Shown: positions 60,060-64,000 of the stretch, piece by piece | Position numbering within the stretch: position 1 is the first letter of the stretch | How the letters are laid out: every line of letters starts with the position of its first letter | Assembly (NCBI GenBank): GCA_001600175.1 | Contig: BCJC01000001.1 | Span: forward strand, 3,767,652 to 3,831,651 | DNA length: 64,000 nt | DNA from: Erythrobasidium yunnanense | Taxonomy: Eukaryota; Basidiomycota; Cystobasidiomycetes; Erythrobasidiales; Erythrobasidiaceae | Direction: 5' to 3' | Program-made: the position numbers and the translations under genes | The notes under the pieces: model-generated | The model's input: the letters and a program-made list of their open reading frames with translations, nothing else | Database searches by the model: none | What the model was told of the DNA's origin: nothing

Positions 60060-61415
60060 CTAGGTTGTGTAGTTGAAAGGCAGAAGCGGCAGAATAAGCG
60101 AAGTCCAGGTAGCTTCTGGCGCAGTCAGGTTGATATTCGCCAGTGTTCCGTTTGAAGTTAGCTGCAGCAGCGTATCTGTGGACGCGGCGTAGCTGGCCGA
60201 AGGATCGACTATCGAAGGCGGAGGGAGCATCATCGTTGTGTTGCGCTAGTAATGCGAGCATGTCAGCATCTAAGCAATTTGCTCGAATAGTTCCACCTAC
60301 GCGAGCATTGACGATGTATGTTCCAGACGCATTGTCCGGTATGTAGGCGAACGTATTAGGTGCCGACGAAGAGTTGCTGTTGATCGTCACGGCTCTGCCT
60401 GGCGAGGTGCTGAAGTTGCCAAAAGACTGCACTTGCGGCTGGAAGTATGCATAATGGATGCTGAAGTGCGCGTCAGTCTCATTCTGGTGCAGTCGCCGAC
60501 TTTTGACCGCTTACACAAAGATGCTGAGGGAGGCAGAGAGTCAGCTACTAATGGCGCATAACGAAAGAGATAGCGCTTACTATGCATCTCCAGCTGGTGC
60601 GCCCGGGACATTCAAGAATTGGATGTGGTTGTTAGCAGCCTGAGCAAATATCCGTCAGTTGTGGCAGGGTGGGTAGATTTAGTGCGGACTCACGCCCAGG
60701 ACGGGTTGATAGCCGGTTGTAGTGAATGGTACTGCATTTGCAGCGGCGCCCGCTTGCCAAGTGATTGCATCGCTAGAGGCGGAAGCGCCGTTCTGATTCA
60801 ACGCCAGCGCGTACATGCTCCCGTTTCCGAAAGCATACATTGTCACAGTGCTGAAAGTTGTCGTCAGGTGATGTTACGGGAGCCAGGAAGATCGACATAC
60901 TCGTGATCCTGTAGAAGAGCTTCGACATTAGCTCTCAGCTTGGGGTCAAGTGGCAGCGGAACGCACGAGGATGGCAGTATAGTCTGTTGTCGGAGAGTCG
61001 GAGGTCCTTTGCGTACTCCATGCCTTTGCTGAGAAGTCGAATATATGCAAATCGCTCGTATTCGCTGTCGCGCCAAGGACGTAAAGACCATTGGTAAATT
61101 GATTCTGGCGCCGAGGAAGCTATTGTCAACATATTGTAGGGTGATAGATGTCATATCTCCCTCACGGTCAAGCATTGTGTAGCATTGCCAGAGAAATCAG
61201 GTCGTCCGGTAATATTGACAATGGAGGTCCAGGAAGATGTGTTTGTCAATGCGGTTCCCAGATCATAGTCACCGAGTGTTTCTGAGAAGATATATGCATT
61301 TCCATCATTGTCGAAAGCAGTGCATTGTCCGGCTTGGGTGTTTCTGATCTGCGCGACTGCCAGAAGGACTGAAGCCGCAAGAAGCTTGAAGCCATGTCGG
61401 TTGCGGGAGATCATG
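60060..61415 (-). CDS. Secreted glycoprotein, beta-propeller-like
   Basis: Signal peptide MISRNRHGFKLLAASVLLAV precedes AGQCTAFDNDGNAYIFSETL, GDYDLGTALTNTSSW, and after splicing NQFTNGLYVLGATANTSDLH, TVTMYAFGNGSMYALALNQN, QFLNVPGAPAGDA, FGNFSTSPGRAVTINSN and a last exon IVDPSASYAASTDTLLQLTS. The blades of hydrophobic-aromatic pattern every 40-50 residues and many N-x-S/T sites suggest a secreted propeller (kelch-like) protein with no clear enzymatic motif. The C-terminus ends FNYTT, without an evident GPI or transmembrane tail. Six to eight exons. Family not identified. Confidence 0.6.
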
Positions 61416-61891
61416 GCTTGAACAGGCTTGAAGAGTATTATAAAGTGTTGGAAGAAGAGAGAAAAGCAGAGTCGCAGCTGTAAGAGGAAAGTCAAGGCTG
61501 ATCGTCATAGCGTAAATTTAGCCACAAAGGGGAAGGGGAGAATCGAGCGGAGCTTTTGTGGATTTGCACGGTGGTCCAAGAGCTTTTGAAGACCTCTGGA
61601 AGTCAGTGCTGCTTTTGTCGACCATATATCGATCTGTTATGCCTTCGTCTGCACAATTCGTTAGTCCAGACCTCGTTAGTTGGAATAGATTGCTGTGCTC
61701 TCGAAGAGGCGCTTTTGGGTTATACTGAGTGGGTATAGTGTGATAGGGATGTGAGGGTATATACTATCTGTCTCATGCCTACCTAAAATGCATCGTCGCT
61801 GTGCCCTCTCCCTTGCCCTCTAAGCCTCATATCCCCTTTCCCTCATACCTAGCAAGGCATCTAAACGATAATCTAACTAATATCTAATAGT
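61416..61891. other. 476 bp between two minus-strand genes
   Basis: No frame of note. Promoter of the secreted protein and 3' region of the desaturase. The stretch near 61860-61900 has repeated CTAA(T) words, useful only as A/T-rich filler. Confidence 0.4.
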
Positions 61892-63753
61892 CTAATGAGA
61901 GTGTATCTCTCCTCTAGCTTGCGCCTCTGCCACCTTGCCCAGTATAGAGACTTGGTTCGCAACGTCTCGCAAGACATCTAGTACTCTACCATTACCCTTG
62001 ATAAACGAAAATATTTGATACTCTAACCCTTGCTCTTGCGCAAACTGCTTGATGAGGTGGGTTGCCGCTGGCAAGTTGTGACGAGGAATACGCGGGAAGA
62101 GCTGATACGAGCAGCAGAAGCGTCAGCAGCTGTCATCTTGAGATCCCTCGTCGCATTACACTCACATGATGCGTCACTTGCATGTTCAGACCACCATGGA
62201 TCCAAGCGATATATTCGGGACAGCTAACGTCCATAGTCGTACGTATCTGTCTCGCGGGGAAAGACTCGTAGATACCCAGGTCTTCCGTGGACTGTGCGAA
62301 GTGAGATAGAACGATCTAGCAAAAGATACGTCAGCTGACGTCCCGCAAGATCCTCCAAGTCCGATTATCCTCACCTGAACATGCAACGGACTCGTGACAA
62401 TAAACGAAACGAGCACGAAGCCCAGACGCGTAGTCCAGCTGGGGATAGATCGCAGGACTCCTCCACCGAACCAAGCCCAGAAGAAGACGACTCCGACTAG
62501 TTCTAGATTGCGATAAAAGCCCCGTTTCGCTTTGAAGAGGAGAAACTCGTATGAATTCGCGAAAAGGTTGAAGCGCCCGAGGGACATGATTATATAGTAC
62601 AGTTTGTGCCTTCGCGGAGACTCCTCATCAGCTTTATACCGTAAGGCTGTAGGCGGAGACGTACTGCATAGGGAGGAAGAATCGGCAGACAGCGTCTATG
62701 AGCATTGTCCGTCTATAGTAGGTAGAATATAAGTTTCCCAGAAACTTGGTGGAAATAGCAAAGAAGGGAACGTGTTGTATGTCCGGGTCGTGCTCCGGAT
62801 GGTTGGTCACCACTGTAACAAAGTCTCATCAGCACAATGCAGGCAGGTATGTAAAACGAGTGCTGCCCACGATGGTGTATGTTATGGTTGTCGCACCACC
62901 AGCCGCAGCTGAGACCGCCGAACCACGCAGCTATCAGGCAGCCTATTGTGCGGTCGAGGTGGTAGTTTCCCGTAAGTTCCGCATGCCCAGCATCGTGAAC
63001 GACAAAGGTGACTTGGTGCCAGCATGCGCCGAGCAGGACGGCTGCCAAGTAGTAGTGCCCTGCATTATAGTTTTTCAGCTAAGATCCGTGATGGAGTTGT
63101 ACGTTAACCGGCTCACACGTCTGAGTAGCATTGAGGAAGACGTATAAGAAGCCAGCGAAAAGGCCAAAGTAGCGCAGCATCTCTATCCTGTAGTGCCAGA
63201 ACGGTTTCGCCTCGTACGCGCCGGAAAGTTTGATTTGACCGTGCAGCCTTTCCCACCCTCTAGCTATCTGATTCTGCTTGACAGGGTCTACCTCTGCAGG
63301 AGGTTCCGGAGGCTCTAAGCGTGACGGGTGCAGTATATAGTATTGCTGGACCATTTTGTGCCCTTCGCTCGTTCGGATGGCCTGCAAGTCGTCCTTCCAT
63401 TTCCGCCCGGTCGCAGACGCGTAGTCTTCGAGTCTACCGTACTCTCCATGCGTTCCAAGCTGCACGGGCGGCGTCAAAGGCTTCCATCCAGCGCCAGTCT
63501 CGTCCCAATCTTGCGGATGGACCTGGGCGACGACAAAGCTCTTCATGACCCCGTTGAGCGTCGCATCGCAGTGGTAGGCTTCAATCTCGTTGCTTGCATC
63601 TCGTCCAACAAAGTGTAGTATGCTCAGAGCACCGCCAGGATGCCTGCTCGCCCAGGTGTTCAGGCGGTAGATTGTGTTTCGGTGCACCACCAGCAGATGC
63701 CCCAGCGCTATCAGCTGCGACACCTCGCTGCGTCGCAGAACTGGCAGCGGCAT
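61892..63753 (-). CDS. Cytochrome-b5 fusion front-end desaturase, sphingolipid delta-8 type
   Basis: ER desaturase. N-terminal cytochrome b5 domain: VHRNTIYRLNTWASRHPGGA (heme-ligand HPGG). Desaturase His boxes: VVHDAGHAELTGNYHLDRTI (H-D-x-x-H), CGWWCDNHNIHH (H-x-x-H-H) and QVTHHLFPRIPRHNLP (Q-x-x-H-H, the Gln-type third box of front-end enzymes). Also VTNHPEHDPDIQHVPFFAIS, GNLYSTYYRRTMLIDAVCR and TTMDVSCPEYIAWIHGGLNM. This combination matches fungal delta-8 sphingolipid desaturases, acting on the ceramide long-chain base. The start at 63753 (MPLPVLRRSEV) is preferred; an upstream in-frame ATG is at 63816. About seven exons. Confidence 0.85.
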
Positions 63754-63911
63754 ACTCGAGAAGCGCGAAAACGAATGGATGGGAAATGGTTGAGAACGAA
63801 AAGGCGGCACACTCAAGGCACGCGAAAAGGCGAAATTAGGGGGTCTGAGTCTAGAACGGCGAGAAATTGTGCCTTTGCTGCGAATAACTTGCTACTCGTT
63901 ACAACACTGCC

Positions 63912-64000
63912 CTATTCGTCGTCTTCGTCATCTATTGCTATCTCTTCCGCATTATCTGTCGCGGCAGCCGCAGCCGCTTGTGCTTTTTCTTGTTCTTGTT
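63912..64000 (-). CDS. C-terminal fragment of a gene beyond the right edge
   Basis: Reading inward from the right edge on the minus strand: QEQEKAQAAAAAATDNAEEI then AIDDEDDE and a stop at 63912-63914. The Glu/Gln/Ala tail ending in an acidic DDEDDE is plausible for Syf1-like splicing factors, which end NPEEI-D-type, but the fragment is too short to assign. Confidence 0.4.
   Translation of the reverse strand, partial: QEQEKAQAAAAAATDNAEEIAIDDEDDE

Overview
The window is nuclear DNA from a fungus, most likely a basidiomycete with a compact, intron-rich genome. Nearly every gene is split by short introns of about 45-110 nt, with CTAAC/CTGAC-like branch sites and GT..AG borders, and some with GC..AG borders. 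Content fits a free-living basidiomycete: Argonaute, cytochrome-b5-fused sphingolipid-type desaturase, peroxisomal D-amino-acid oxidase, Zn2Cys6 regulator, GPI-anchor enzyme and an R3H-SUZ protein. I cannot name the species; a Pucciniomycotina-type lineage is only a guess. I saw no tRNA or rRNA genes, transposons, virus-like elements or CRISPR arrays.

Layout. 1-5.5 kb: VPS11 (runs off the left edge), QCR10, two poorly resolved small genes, a superoxide-dismutase-like mitoribosomal protein diverging from the oligosaccharyltransferase subunit OST2/DAD1, and a tiny gene. 5.5-6.5 kb: unresolved. 6.5-12.5 kb: a Ser-rich protein, an acylpyruvase (FAHD1-type), a Stealth-family phosphotransferase and a Rab4-type GTPase. 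12.8-24.4 kb: R3H-SUZ protein, cystinosin, ACC deaminase, a DUF726 membrane hydrolase, a DUF3245 protein and GPI2. 24.5-30.8 kb: Zn2Cys6 factor diverging from D-amino-acid oxidase. 31.9-36.1 kb: Argonaute. 36.5-47 kb: PRKRIP1-like splicing factor, a small membrane protein, a RING protein, adenylosuccinate synthetase, UBC4, a secreted protein and a Pol-iota-like polymerase. 47.3-54 kb: a 2OG-Fe(II) oxygenase, a 1.7-kb gap, a DM9 protein and ribosomal eL33. 54.5-64 kb: an RD-rich protein with WG repeats, a small gene, WSS1, a secreted glycoprotein, the desaturase and the C-terminus of another gene.

Most genes are independent housekeeping genes in divergent or convergent pairs, some with start codons under 100 bp apart. 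The most interesting functional link is an inference: an Argonaute with an intact DEDH slicer tetrad sits about 18 kb from a disordered protein with tandem WG motifs, the signature of Argonaute hooks. The second theme is splicing: at least four introns use GC..AG borders, mostly with a GCAAG donor, and one of them follows a 22-nt micro-exon that encodes the active-site loop of adenylosuccinate synthetase.
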